Assembly: GCA_003003925.1 (NCBI GenBank)
Contig: PVWP01000002.1
Location: 372,001-436,000, forward strand
From: Aphanothece cf. minutissima CCALA 015
GTDB lineage: Bacteria; Cyanobacteriota; Cyanobacteriia; PCC-6307; Cyanobiaceae
Direction of reading: 5' to 3'
Length of the DNA stretch: 64,000 nucleotides
Shown here: in pieces, positions 28,589 through 37,129 of the stretch
Numbering within the stretch: the first letter of the stretch is position 1
Layout: every line of letters begins with the position of its first letter
Notes under the pieces: generated by a model
What the model was told of the DNA's origin: nothing
Databases searched by the model: none
What the model saw: the letters and a program-made list of their open reading frames with translations, nothing else
Position numbers and translations under genes: made by a program

Positions 28589-29860
28589 ATGGGTCCGACC
28601 AACCCTCAGGCGATGAACATCCCCATCCAGGGACCCGATGGGGACGGGCCCGACCAACGCCCCGGCCACCGCTTCAGGCTCCGCAGGCCACGGCGAGGGC
28701 ATCACCCCCCGACACGACAACCGGCGGCATCGATTCAGCAGGTCTTCACCCTGATTGCGATTGTCAATGGGTTGGTTCTGCTGTATCTGGTCATCGCCGC
28801 CATCCAGGTGCTGATGGTGCCCGGCAGCCGCTCGGCGGAGGTCTATGTCTCCCTGATCCTCACGCTGCTGCTGGTCATCCTGGCGATCATCTCTTATCAG
28901 ATCATCGCCCGGCGCATCATCCTGCCCATCGCCCGGCTGGTCAGGGAAGCCAGTGCGATCGAGAGCGACGACATGAGCAGCCTGCTGACGATCCGGAGCA
29001 ACGACGAGATCTCCAGACTCGCCCAAGCCTTCAACGTGGTGCTCATCAAGATGCGCCAGGCCCTGATCGCCGGTGAGGCCAGCAACCGGCAATTGCTGGA
29101 GGCGAACCGTCAGATCGAAGCCTCCATCAACTACGCCGGCCTGCTGCAACGCTCGATACTGCCGGACCGCCAGCTGCGGGAAACGTTCGGCAACGACTAT
29201 TTCATCCTCTGGCTGCCGCGCGACACGGTCGGTGGCGATTACTACATCTTCCACTCCGAAGGCGGACACTGCCTGGCCGGGGTGGCCGACTGCGCCGGTC
29301 ACGGCGTGTCCGGAGCGATGATGACCATGCTGGCCAGGGCAGGAATCGATCGCTCGATCATGGAGGTGGGCATCACCTCACCGGCCGCCATCCTGAGCTG
29401 CACCGATACCGCCATGCGCACCCTGCTGCATGGGGCCAGGATGAGCAAGTCGATCGCCACCAGCATGGACATCGGGCTGGTTCGCCTTGACTTCGAAGCC
29501 AGGACACTTAGATTCTCTGGGGCAAAGATCAGTCTCTATTGGAGTGATGGGCAAACCATGCACATGCTCAGGGGAGACCATCGGGCCATCTGCGACCAAC
29601 GGGTGGGCTCCTACACGGACCACGACATCCCGTTGCTGCCGGACTGCACGTACTACCTCACCACCGACGGCCTTCTGGACCAGTCCGGCGGCGACAACGG
29701 CTTTTCCCTCGGCACCCAGCAATTCAAGGAATGGCTGATCCGGCTGGCCCGCCAACCTCTGGAGCAGCAGCGCCAGGCCCTGGCCGATGCCCTCGAGCAG
29801 TTTCGCGGCGGCCATCCCCAGCGGGACGACATCACCATCCTGTCCTTCCGATTCTCCTAG
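28589..29860 (+). CDS. siaA: SiaA-like PP2C/SpoIIE phosphatase with HAMP-like linker
   Basis: A 423-residue membrane phosphatase. Two membrane helices (about 52-77 and 84-104) are separated by only some seven residues, followed by a HAMP-like segment (RRIILPIARLVREASAIESDDM) and a coiled stretch. The PP2C domain has VGGDYY (Asp217), ADCAGHGVSGAMM (Asp234), TTDGLLDQSGG and RDDITILSF, so the metal site looks complete. In Pseudomonas, SiaA dephosphorylates SiaC; the three following genes fit SiaB, SiaC and SiaD in that order. The ATG at 28589 was preferred over an in-frame TTG at 28565; an ATG at 28613 is also possible. Confidence 0.88.
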   Translation: MGPTNPQAMNIPIQGPDGDGPDQRPGHRFRLRRPRRGHHPPTRQPAASIQQVFTLIAIVNGLVLLYLVIAAIQVLMVPGSRSAEVYVSLILTLLLVILAIISYQIIARRIILPIARLVREASAIESDDMSSLLTIRSNDEISRLAQAFNVVLIKMRQALIAGEASNRQLLEANRQIEASINYAGLLQRSILPDRQLRETFGNDYFILWLPRDTVGGDYYIFHSEGGHCLAGVADCAGHGVSGAMMTMLARAGIDRSIMEVGITSPAAILSCTDTAMRTLLHGARMSKSIATSMDIGLVRLDFEARTLRFSGAKISLYWSDGQTMHMLRGDHRAICDQRVGSYTDHDIPLLPDCTYYLTTDGLLDQSGGDNGFSLGTQQFKEWLIRLARQPLEQQRQALADALEQFRGGHPQRDDITILSFRFS

Positions 29861-29871
29861 AGGCCTGACTG

Positions 29872-29955
29872 ATGCCCCAAACGATCATGACCAGCGAGCC
29901 CATGTCGAGGCCCACCAAGGCCCCCGGTGAGGCGATCTCGGAGCTGACGCGATGA
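29872..29955 (+). CDS. Possible 27-codon leader ORF coupled to siaB
   Basis: An ATG at 29872 opens a 27-codon frame that ends in TGA overlapping the siaB ATG (ATGA at 29952-29955). It starts 11 nt after the siaA stop and has no recognisable product. It may serve only to carry ribosomes to siaB, or may be chance; it could be judged by conservation of frame and stop position. Confidence 0.3.
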   Translation: MPQTIMTSEPMSRPTKAPGEAISELTR

Positions 29956-30500
29956 CGATCACCACTACCAGCCTGATGTCTCTGAGGGAATTCTTCAGTG
30001 ACTACCGGATCCTCATCTGCTTCAATGGCCCCATCTCCACCACCCTGATCGGTGAGATTGGATCGGCACTCAAGGAACACATTGAATCCAATCATGCACC
30101 AGAATTAGAAGTGATGGATGTGTTCAGTGTGTATATTGAAATGAGTCAGAATATCCGCAATTACGCCACCAGTCATGGCTTCAGTGACGCCGAGTCCTCC
30201 GCCACGGTCGTGATCGCGGCCGCCGAGGCTGGCCATTACGCCGTCTGTGCGGGTAACCTCGTGGAGATGGAGGATGGAAAGGCCCTGCTGAAGCGGATCC
30301 ACGAACTCGCCGACTGCGACAAGGCCCAGCTGAAGGTGCTCTACAAGCAGCAGTTGCGCCAGCCCCACTCCCAGACCCCGGGCCAGGGTGCCGGCCTGGG
30401 TCTCATCGAGATCGCCAGGCGCTCGACCCAGCCCATGGAGGCCTCCCTTGACCCCCTTGAGACCGGTCGTGCCTTCTTCAGCCTTCGGGCCATCATCTGA
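29952..30500 (+). CDS. siaB: SiaB-like kinase (DUF6272 family)
   Basis: A 182-residue protein resembling the SiaB family, which phosphorylates the DUF1987 protein SiaC. It is a small GHKL-like ATPase: the N-box-like region is IEMSQNIRNYA (Glu63, Asn67, Asn70) and the glycine-rich lid is GQGAGLGLIEIARRS (about 145-157). FNGPISTTLIGEIG near the N-terminus matches the family's conserved start. It lies between siaA and siaC; siaC begins 4 nt after its stop. A second ATG at 29976 could be the true start. Confidence 0.86.
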   Translation: MTITTTSLMSLREFFSDYRILICFNGPISTTLIGEIGSALKEHIESNHAPELEVMDVFSVYIEMSQNIRNYATSHGFSDAESSATVVIAAAEAGHYAVCAGNLVEMEDGKALLKRIHELADCDKAQLKVLYKQQLRQPHSQTPGQGAGLGLIEIARRSTQPMEASLDPLETGRAFFSLRAII

Positions 30501-30504
30501 TCCC

Positions 30505-30900
30505 ATGAGCAGCAGCGAAGCACTGAACCTGTCGGTACCGGGCTCCCAGTCCAGCCCCTCGATCCGTGCGGACTGGAAGGCCGGGGTCGTGGTGATGAGC
30601 GGTGAGTCCTATCCTGAGAATTCGTTCGAGCTCTATGACCAGCTGATCCAGTGGATTGAGTCTTACCTGTCCACCGCCGACCAGTCCCTCACCCTTGAGC
30701 TGCATCTCAACTACCTCAACACCAGCAGCATTCGCTTCATGATCGATATCTTTGATCTGCTGCAGAGCGCCTTTGATGAAGGCAAGGAGGTGCTGGTGCA
30801 GTGGATGTTCGATGACAGAAACCCCCGCTCCGCTGAACTGGGTTCTGAGTTCAAGGAAGACTACACCTTTCCTTTCCTGATCCTTTCCATCAACGCCTGA
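30505..30900 (+). CDS. siaC: SiaC-like regulatory phosphoprotein (DUF1987)
   Basis: A 131-residue DUF1987 protein. In Pseudomonas aeruginosa, SiaC binds and activates the diguanylate cyclase SiaD when unphosphorylated, and phosphorylation at a conserved threonine releases it. The matching motif here is LNYLNTSSIRFM, with Thr73 as the candidate phosphosite. SGESYPENSFELYDQLIQWI and the acidic, aromatic C-terminus (DYTFPFLIL) also fit the family. It starts 4 nt after siaB and ends 1 nt before siaD, so it is tightly embedded in the operon. Confidence 0.9.
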   Translation: MSSSEALNLSVPGSQSSPSIRADWKAGVVVMSGESYPENSFELYDQLIQWIESYLSTADQSLTLELHLNYLNTSSIRFMIDIFDLLQSAFDEGKEVLVQWMFDDRNPRSAELGSEFKEDYTFPFLILSINA

Positions 30901-30901
30901 C

Positions 30902-31759
30902 ATGCCCGAGACTTCCGGTCCGAAATCAGACGATCAGCTGGAACAGGAAGTCATGGCCGTCCTGGCCGATCAGCGCTACGACAATGATCCGGTCCGGGAT
31001 CTGCTGGCCAGGCTATGGCACCGCATTGAGGAGCAGGTCGACCGGCTGGAGCGCGTCGCCGATATCTCCGACCTTTACCAATCCCACGTGCTGGAGAGCA
31101 ACCGCAGCCTCACGAATCGCTACGAGAAGCAGCTGCGCCAGATCAAGCGGGTGGTGCGCATCTCCGACCTCTATCAGGCCTCACTGAAGGAGGTGAATCT
31201 CAGCCTGTTCGAGGCCTCCACCCACGATGCCCTCACGGGGATCTCCAACCGTCGTTTCATGGCGGAGCGCTGCCTGGAGGAGGATCAGAGGGCCAGTCGG
31301 CATGGCTCCACCTATTCGATGATCATCCTGGATGTTGATCATTTCAAGTTGATCAACGACGAATATGGCCACGCCACCGGTGATCTGATGCTAGTGGATT
31401 TCGTCAAGGCCCTCTCCAGCAGCCTTCGCCATTACGACATCATCGCCCGCTGGGGAGGGGAGGAATTTCTGGCCCTGTTGATTGATGCGGACCTGTCCAC
31501 AGCGGAAGGTGTGGCCAAGCGCATGCTGGCCAACATCCGCAACATGCGCGTCTCCATTGATGACATGGAGCTGCAACTGACCGCCAGCATGGGCCTGACC
31601 GAGCACAAGGCCGATGAGAACTACGACGCCACCTTCCGCCGCGCCGACAAGGCTCTGCTGATGGCCAAGAACGGCGGTCGTGACCGCCTCGTGGTGATCG
31701 ATCCGGTCGATCCCCTCAGCCATCGCGAGATCTGCAGCCTGGCCGCCAGCGCCGAGTAG
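30902..31759 (+). CDS. siaD: SiaD-like diguanylate cyclase
   Basis: A 285-residue cytoplasmic protein. Residues about 30-105 form a coiled coil with the repeated ISDLYQ pattern, the expected SiaC-binding stalk. The GGDEF domain follows: metal-binding LDVDHFK (Asp144), active-site GGEEF (185-189), and a complete inhibitory RxxD site (Arg176-Asp179) five residues before it. It should make c-di-GMP from two GTP and be product-inhibited. The ATG at 30902 is 1 nt after the siaC stop. The next gene, nrdJ, is convergent. Confidence 0.92.
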   Translation: MPETSGPKSDDQLEQEVMAVLADQRYDNDPVRDLLARLWHRIEEQVDRLERVADISDLYQSHVLESNRSLTNRYEKQLRQIKRVVRISDLYQASLKEVNLSLFEASTHDALTGISNRRFMAERCLEEDQRASRHGSTYSMIILDVDHFKLINDEYGHATGDLMLVDFVKALSSSLRHYDIIARWGGEEFLALLIDADLSTAEGVAKRMLANIRNMRVSIDDMELQLTASMGLTEHKADENYDATFRRADKALLMAKNGGRDRLVVIDPVDPLSHREICSLAASAE

Positions 31760-31887
31760 GGGCCGGGCCGTGGCCGAAGCAGCCACCACATCCCGGGCCA
31801 TCAGCACCGGCACAACCCATCCCCGGCGCCATCGCACCGGGGGAGGATTGCACCCTTCATTCCCCGCCCTTCAAGCCAAGATGGGAC

Positions 31888-31910
31888 CCGGCGGCCCGCT
31901 GGGCCGCCGG
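31888..31910. terminator. Strong GC hairpin between siaD and nrdJ
   Basis: A perfect 10-bp stem, ccggcggccc with gggccgccgg, and a 3-nt loop lies 128 nt after the siaD stop and 4 nt beyond the nrdJ stop on the other strand. It lacks a clear T-tract on either side, so it could end transcription of both convergent units only weakly or with a factor. Confidence 0.45.
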
Positions 31911-31914
31911 CACC

Positions 31915-34302
31915 TCAGGCCTCAGGCTTGGCGAGCGGCAGCAGACATTTGTCGGAATCGCACCCGGCCGGGCCGGCTTCGATCAGCTCGCCGCGGTCGT
32001 ACTTCTGCAGCGCCAGGAAGAAGTCGGCGCAGACACGTCGCTGCTCGACCTCAGCGACCAGGCGGGAGTATGTGGCCTGATCGATCGGCTCAAAGGGCAA
32101 CCGCGGGAAGGTGGCATTGGCATCGAAGCGGGCCAGGAGCGCCGCAGAGATGTAGCCCTCGCCATTCTCGATGGCGTGGTGGATCGCGGCGGCCAGGGGC
32201 TCGATCTCATGCTCGCGGAATTCCACAGTCGCCGAGGTGTTGTGGGTGGTGTAGTACCGCTGCACCTGCATGTAGAAATCGAACTGGGCCAGGGCGGAGA
32301 AGTTGTTGATCTCCACCCGGTCGGCCCCGGGCAGGTTGGCCCAGCTCACCTCGGTGGGAATCTCCACCAGCCACTCGGTGCAGCGCGGATCGAAGGGATC
32401 ATTCAGCAGCCGCCCCTGCTCGTCCTTGTCCGACTGGGACGGAACGATCGCATAGCCGTACTCCATGCAGGCGAGGGCCACCGGATCGTTCTTGCGGAAG
32501 GTGATGCGGCGGATGAAGCGCTGGGCCTTGGGGGGATGCCAGCCGGGGCTGGCGCCGGTGAGCAGGCTCTTGGTGCCGGCCGGCTGCACGGTGGTGCAGC
32601 GGTTGGGACGACGCATGCCGTGGCGGTCGCAGTAGTCCCACACCGCCTCATGCACCCAGTCCTTCCAGCGGGACAGGTAGGCCGCCTCCTGCTGGCGGAA
32701 CGCCCGGCCCTCCTCGCTGTCGGGACGACCCGCCTCCCACCACTGCAGCCAGGGGGTGCCGAAGGCGTGGACAAAGAAGTCGAACAGGCCGGTGAAGCTG
32801 ACCCCGACGATCGGATCCCAGGCCCGGCTGCGGCGGTAGCGCTCGACCTCGAAGCGGTGGTTCAGCAGGCAGGCCACCGCCAGACCGCCTGCTTTGAAGG
32901 CATCCTCTTGGGCCTGGTGGTCGGTGGGGTCGATCCGATTGAGATGGATCTCCGCCAGGTTGCAGTGGAAATCGGCCCCCAGAATCTCGCCGCAGGGATT
33001 GAGGCCGTAACGTCCGAGCCGGTGTTCCAGCTCGTCGGCGCCGATCTCAGGATGGTGCAGCTGCAGCCAGCGGCCGGCTTCCTCCCGGCCCTGGTCGCAA
33101 TAGATGCCGATGAACTCGGTGCGCAGCTCGGGAGTGGTCAGCAGGTCGGCGTTGGAGCGGGCGATCGCCTCGGGGGCGAACTGGATGGCCCCCTCGCCCG
33201 ACTGGAACTGCTTGGTGACCGCTTCCAGCACCACCTCGCGGCTGGGGCGCACGTGAAAAACGCGGGTGTGGTTGGCCATGCGCAGGGCGTCGCGCTCCGG
33301 ATCGATGCGCCAGTTCCCCTGCGCGTCCTGCTGCCAGAGGTTCTCCTTGGCACCGAGGGCGGAATCGTCATCGGCGCAGAACTGGCGCATGCCGGCACTG
33401 CGGCGGATGTTGCCGGCCACGATCGTGACCGCAGCCTCATCAATCAGCAGACAGCACTCCACCGAGGTGAGCTGGCGCCCGATGGCCTTGTTGAGGATCT
33501 GGGCGACGCGGCCATAGAGATCCTTCAACTTGACCGGGTTGGCCATGCCGCCGAAGCCCTTGAGGGTTTCCCCCACCGGACGCACGTCCGAGAGATCCAC
33601 CGAGACGTGCACGGGGCCCTCGAAGCGCTCGTCGCTGCAGAGGTTGAGCAGCAGGCGATAGCTCTCCACCCAGCCGGCACGGGTGTCGCCGACGCGGACG
33701 CTGACGTGATGGCCGTCGATCTGGTGGGTGGTCTGCTGCTGGCGGGAGCCGATCGGCGTCAGGCCGATGTCGGTCACACCGTCGATGACGAGGGTGTTGC
33801 GCACCTTCGGCAGCCGGCTGATCAGATGGGGCTCGATGATGGCGCCGGTGCCGCAGCCCATCATCGCCAGATCCATCATCAGGGCGAAGGCTTCCCAGTC
33901 CACCAGGTTGGTGGAGGTGCAGTTGTAGGCGCCGGAGAAGTTCTCGGGTTGCTCGATCCACTCGGTGCCGCCGATCCACAGCCAGCGGCCGGAGGGCAGG
34001 GCCATCTGGTGGCGCTGCATGCGCCGGATCAGCTCCACCTCGGAGGTGTCCAGGGAGCCGAGCACCCGCAGACCCTCCAGGTTGCGCTCGGCCACCTCGT
34101 GCCAGCTCTCCCGGCCACCGCTGGCGGTCTTGCGGCTGTAGGTCCGGTAGAAGACCGGGTAGGCGGCCGGAGCCGTGACCGGAAAATCCGCCGCCGGCCC
34201 CGGGCTCGCGTCGCCGCCGGCAGAGGGTGCCCCGAACGATGTCGCCCCGGCCGATGGGGCCGCCGTGGTGGGGGTGGCTGGACGGGCAGCGGAAAGGGTC
34301 AC
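31915..34302 (-). CDS. nrdJ: Adenosylcobalamin-dependent ribonucleoside-triphosphate reductase, class II
   Basis: Reduces ribonucleotides to deoxyribonucleotides through a B12-generated thiyl radical. From the GTG at 34302 the protein has 795 residues. Monomeric class II hallmarks are ENFSGAYNCTSTNLVDW, MMGCGTGAIIEPH, the active-site NPCGEI loop and PAGTKSLLTGASPG. The C-terminus carries the re-reduction cysteine pair in GCDSDKCLLPLAKPEA. The first 50 residues are low-complexity Ala/Pro/Ser/Thr and the frame is open to a GTG at 34371, so the exact start is uncertain. No B12 riboswitch was recognised in the 109 nt before the divergent methyltransferase gene. Confidence 0.93.
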   Translation of the reverse strand: MTLSAARPATPTTAAPSAGATSFGAPSAGGDASPGPAADFPVTAPAAYPVFYRTYSRKTASGGRESWHEVAERNLEGLRVLGSLDTSEVELIRRMQRHQMALPSGRWLWIGGTEWIEQPENFSGAYNCTSTNLVDWEAFALMMDLAMMGCGTGAIIEPHLISRLPKVRNTLVIDGVTDIGLTPIGSRQQQTTHQIDGHHVSVRVGDTRAGWVESYRLLLNLCSDERFEGPVHVSVDLSDVRPVGETLKGFGGMANPVKLKDLYGRVAQILNKAIGRQLTSVECCLLIDEAAVTIVAGNIRRSAGMRQFCADDDSALGAKENLWQQDAQGNWRIDPERDALRMANHTRVFHVRPSREVVLEAVTKQFQSGEGAIQFAPEAIARSNADLLTTPELRTEFIGIYCDQGREEAGRWLQLHHPEIGADELEHRLGRYGLNPCGEILGADFHCNLAEIHLNRIDPTDHQAQEDAFKAGGLAVACLLNHRFEVERYRRSRAWDPIVGVSFTGLFDFFVHAFGTPWLQWWEAGRPDSEEGRAFRQQEAAYLSRWKDWVHEAVWDYCDRHGMRRPNRCTTVQPAGTKSLLTGASPGWHPPKAQRFIRRITFRKNDPVALACMEYGYAIVPSQSDKDEQGRLLNDPFDPRCTEWLVEIPTEVSWANLPGADRVEINNFSALAQFDFYMQVQRYYTTHNTSATVEFREHEIEPLAAAIHHAIENGEGYISAALLARFDANATFPRLPFEPIDQATYSRLVAEVEQRRVCADFFLALQKYDRGELIEAGPAGCDSDKCLLPLAKPEA

Positions 34303-34411
34303 GGAGGGTACGGCCGGATCGTGTTGCGCACCATAACGCCACCTGTAGGGTCTGCAACGCTTACCCGCCACCAGCCACGGTGCCCGGGCCGCCCCAGGGG
34401 ATGCTGGAGCG

Positions 34412-35107
34412 ATGGAGCGGATCTGCGAACCCGAGCTGATGGACGAGCCGCTGCAGGCCCAGGCCTATGCGGCGGCGGACTTCTCCAGCGGAGACCGGGC
34501 GGTGCTGGAGCGGATCGACGCCGTGCTCGGCCCCAGGGGCGTGGGGGAGGGTGAGGGGCTGAGCGTCGTCGATCTGGGCTGCGGGCCGGGCAACATCACC
34601 TTTCTGCTGGCCAGTCGCTGGCCCGAGGCCGACGTGCTGGGCATCGACGGATCCGCCGCCATGCTGGCCATCGCCGAGCGGCGACGGCTGGCGGATCCGG
34701 ACGCCCATCGCCACGTGCGCTTCCAGCGACTCGTCCTGCCCAGCCCGCGGCTGGCGGGACCCTGCACCGCCGTGGTCAGCAACAGCCTGCTGCACCATCT
34801 CCATGATCCCGGCGTGTTCTGGGGGGCCGTCAAGCAGCTCGCGGGGCCGGACACCTGCCTCTATGTGCGCGACCTGCGCCGGCCGGCGACCGCCGCGGAG
34901 CTGGAGGCCCTGGTGGCACGCCACGCGGGCGCGGCGCCGGCGGTGCTGCGACGGGACTACGCCCATTCGCTGCGGGCGGCCTTCACCTGCGCCGAGGTCA
35001 GCGAGCAGCTGGCGGCCGCCGGACTGGAGGGGCTGCAGGTGCGGGAGGTGGACGACCGCTATCTGGAGATCCACGGCCCCATCCCGCCTGGCAGGCTGGC
35101 CCCATGA
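34412..35107 (+). CDS. Class I SAM-dependent methyltransferase
   Basis: A 231-residue methyltransferase. SAM-binding motif I is [16 protein letters not shown], followed by the acidic [14 protein letters not shown], and the post-core [13 protein letters not shown] is typical of methyltransferase domain 25/11 proteins. The substrate is unknown. Its stop overlaps the prfC start as ATGA (35104-35107), so the two are translationally coupled. RF3 is not known to be methylated by such an enzyme, so the link may be only regulatory. Confidence 0.8.
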   Translation: MERICEPELMDEPLQAQAYAAADFSSGDRAVLERIDAVLGPRGVGEGEGLSVVDLGCGPGNITFLLASRWPEADVLGIDGSAAMLAIAERRRLADPDAHRHVRFQRLVLPSPRLAGPCTAVVSNSLLHHLHDPGVFWGAVKQLAGPDTCLYVRDLRRPATAAELEALVARHAGAAPAVLRRDYAHSLRAAFTCAEVSEQLAAAGLEGLQVREVDDRYLEIHGPIPPGRLAP

Positions 35108-36756
35108 CCAGCCGACCCCCTTCCGTCCCCGTACCGGACACCGACGCAGCGGCCCTGGCGGCGGCGGTGAGCCGGCGCCGCAACTTCGCGATCATTTCCC
35201 ACCCCGACGCGGGCAAGACGACCCTCACCGAGAAGCTGCTGCTCTACGGCGGGGCCATTCAGCAGGCCGGGGCGGTGAAGGCCAAGGGGGAGCAGCGCAA
35301 GGTGACCTCCGACTGGATGGAGCTGGAGAAGCAGCGCGGCATCTCGATCACCTCCACCGTGCTCCAGTTCGACTACGCCGGCAGCACGGTCAACCTGCTC
35401 GACACCCCCGGCCACCAGGACTTCTCGGAGGACACCTACCGGACCCTGGCCGCCGCCGATAACGCCGTGATGCTGGTGGATGCGGCCAAGGGCCTGGAGC
35501 CCCAGACCCGAAAGCTGTTCGAGGTCTGCCGGATGCGGCGGATTCCGATCTTCACCTTCGTCAACAAGATGGACCGGCCGGGGCGCGAACCCCTGGAGCT
35601 GATCGACGAGATCGAGCAGGAGCTGGGGCTGGCCTGCTGGCCGGTGAACTGGCCGATCGGCAGCGGCGACCGCTTTCGCGGCGTCATCGACCGGCGCTCC
35701 GAGGATCTGCTGCTGTTCGAGCGGGCCGAACGGGGCCGCCAGAGTCTGGAGCGGCGCCTGGCCCCCGGCGATCCCGATCGGGCCGGGCTCGTGGAGGCGG
35801 AGCTGCTGGAGCTGGCCCAGGAGGAACTGGAGCTGGTGGAGGGGGCCGGCGCGGCGCTGGATCTGGAGCAGGTGCACGCCGGTGAGCTGAGCCCGGTGTT
35901 CTTCGGTTCGGCGATGACCAACTTCGGGGTGCGCCCCTTCCTCGATGCCTTCCTGGAGCTGGCCCAGCCGCCGGTGGCCCGGGAGAGCGACCAGGGGCCG
36001 GTGGATCCGCTGCGGCCCGAGTTCAGCGGCTTCGTGTTCAAGCTGCAGGCCAACATGGACCCCCGCCACCGCGACCGGGTCGCCTTCGTGCGGGTGTGCA
36101 GCGGCCGCTTCGAGAAGGACATGAGCGTGCGCCATGCCCGCAGCGGCCGCACCATCCGCCTGTCCCGGCCCCAGAAGCTGTTCGGCCAGGACCGGGAGGT
36201 GGTGGAGGACGCCTACCCCGGCGATGTGATCGGCCTCAACAACCCCGGCATGTTCGCCATCGGTGACACCCTCTACACCGGGGCGCGGGTAGAATACGAG
36301 GGGATTCCCTGCTTCAGCCCGGAGATCTTCGCCTGGCTGCGCAACCCCAACCCTTCGGCGTTCAAGAGCTTCCGCAAGGGGGTGAACGAGCTGCGGGAGG
36401 AGGGCGCCGTGCAGGTGCTGTACGACACCGACCCCAGCAAGCGGGATCCGATCCTGGCGGCGGTGGGCCAGCTGCAGCTGGAGGTGGTGCAGTACCGGCT
36501 GGAGAACGAATACGGCGTCACCAGCCGGCTCGAACCGCTGGAATTCAGTGTCGCCCGCTGGGTGAGCGGCGGCTGGCCGGCGCTGGAACGGGTGGGACGC
36601 CTGTTCAACTGCAAGACGGTCCGCGACGCCTGGGACCGGCCCGTGCTGCTGTTCCGCAACGACTGGAATCTGCACCAGCTGCAGGAGGACCACCCCGACC
36701 TGGAGCTGCACGGGGTGGCGCCGGTGGTGAGCGGTGTGGAGCCGATCGCCCTCTGA
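35104..36756 (+). CDS. prfC: Peptide chain release factor 3 (RF3)
   Basis: A 550-residue translational GTPase that recycles RF1/RF2 from the ribosome after termination. GTPase motifs: G1 HPDAGKTT, switch region RGISITS, G3 [16 protein letters not shown] (RF3-specific spacing) and G4 NKMDRPGRE. Domain II and III sequences follow ([21 protein letters not shown]). Length and motifs match RF3 rather than EF-G, which is longer. The ATG at 35104 overlaps the methyltransferase stop by 4 nt. Confidence 0.95.
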   Translation: MTSRPPSVPVPDTDAAALAAAVSRRRNFAIISHPDAGKTTLTEKLLLYGGAIQQAGAVKAKGEQRKVTSDWMELEKQRGISITSTVLQFDYAGSTVNLLDTPGHQDFSEDTYRTLAAADNAVMLVDAAKGLEPQTRKLFEVCRMRRIPIFTFVNKMDRPGREPLELIDEIEQELGLACWPVNWPIGSGDRFRGVIDRRSEDLLLFERAERGRQSLERRLAPGDPDRAGLVEAELLELAQEELELVEGAGAALDLEQVHAGELSPVFFGSAMTNFGVRPFLDAFLELAQPPVARESDQGPVDPLRPEFSGFVFKLQANMDPRHRDRVAFVRVCSGRFEKDMSVRHARSGRTIRLSRPQKLFGQDREVVEDAYPGDVIGLNNPGMFAIGDTLYTGARVEYEGIPCFSPEIFAWLRNPNPSAFKSFRKGVNELREEGAVQVLYDTDPSKRDPILAAVGQLQLEVVQYRLENEYGVTSRLEPLEFSVARWVSGGWPALERVGRLFNCKTVRDAWDRPVLLFRNDWNLHQLQEDHPDLELHGVAPVVSGVEPIAL

Positions 36757-36823
36757 ATCCGGGGGCTTGGGCGCCGGCCCGGGGGAATCCCCTCCCTCGC
36801 GCCAGGCGGTTGGAGGGGGCAGA

Positions 36824-37105
36824 ATGAAGCAACAATTCGTCACGCCGCAACGGACGGTCACTGCGATGCCTCGATCCGTGACGCCATCCCCGCTCTGGCT
36901 CGTGCGTCCCCGCAGCGACGGGGGCAGTGATTACGTCAGCTTCCAGCCCTCCCAGGGGGCCGTGGAGATGCGAGAAGGCAGCCACCTGCCGCCCCAGATG
37001 CCCCTGCTGAAGCGGCGCCGCTCCCTGGCCATCGAGGAAGCCGAGGCCTGCCGGCGCCGTCTGCAACAGGAAGCCGGATATCACCGCAGTGAACCGCTTT
37101 TTTAG
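36824..37105 (+). CDS. DUF1651-like small protein
   Basis: A 93-residue protein. The core (from about residue 22) reads LWLVRPRSDGG, then SFQP, MPLLKRRRSLAIEEAEA and a C-terminal helix with R/Q, matching the layout of DUF1651 proteins known mainly from marine and freshwater picocyanobacteria. Function unknown. The ATG at 36824 is preceded by a good Shine-Dalgarno, GGAGGGGG, 4 nt upstream, which decides this start over the ATG at 36866. It sits between prfC and the CPP1-like gene. Confidence 0.7.
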   Translation: MKQQFVTPQRTVTAMPRSVTPSPLWLVRPRSDGGSDYVSFQPSQGAVEMREGSHLPPQMPLLKRRRSLAIEEAEACRRRLQQEAGYHRSEPLF

Positions 37106-37129
37106 CCTTGGCTCGATACGCTCGGTGGT

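Noticed and set aside
34303..34411. Cobalamin riboswitch upstream of nrdJ
   Set aside because: Only 109 nt are available between divergent starts and no B12-box-like core was recognised.
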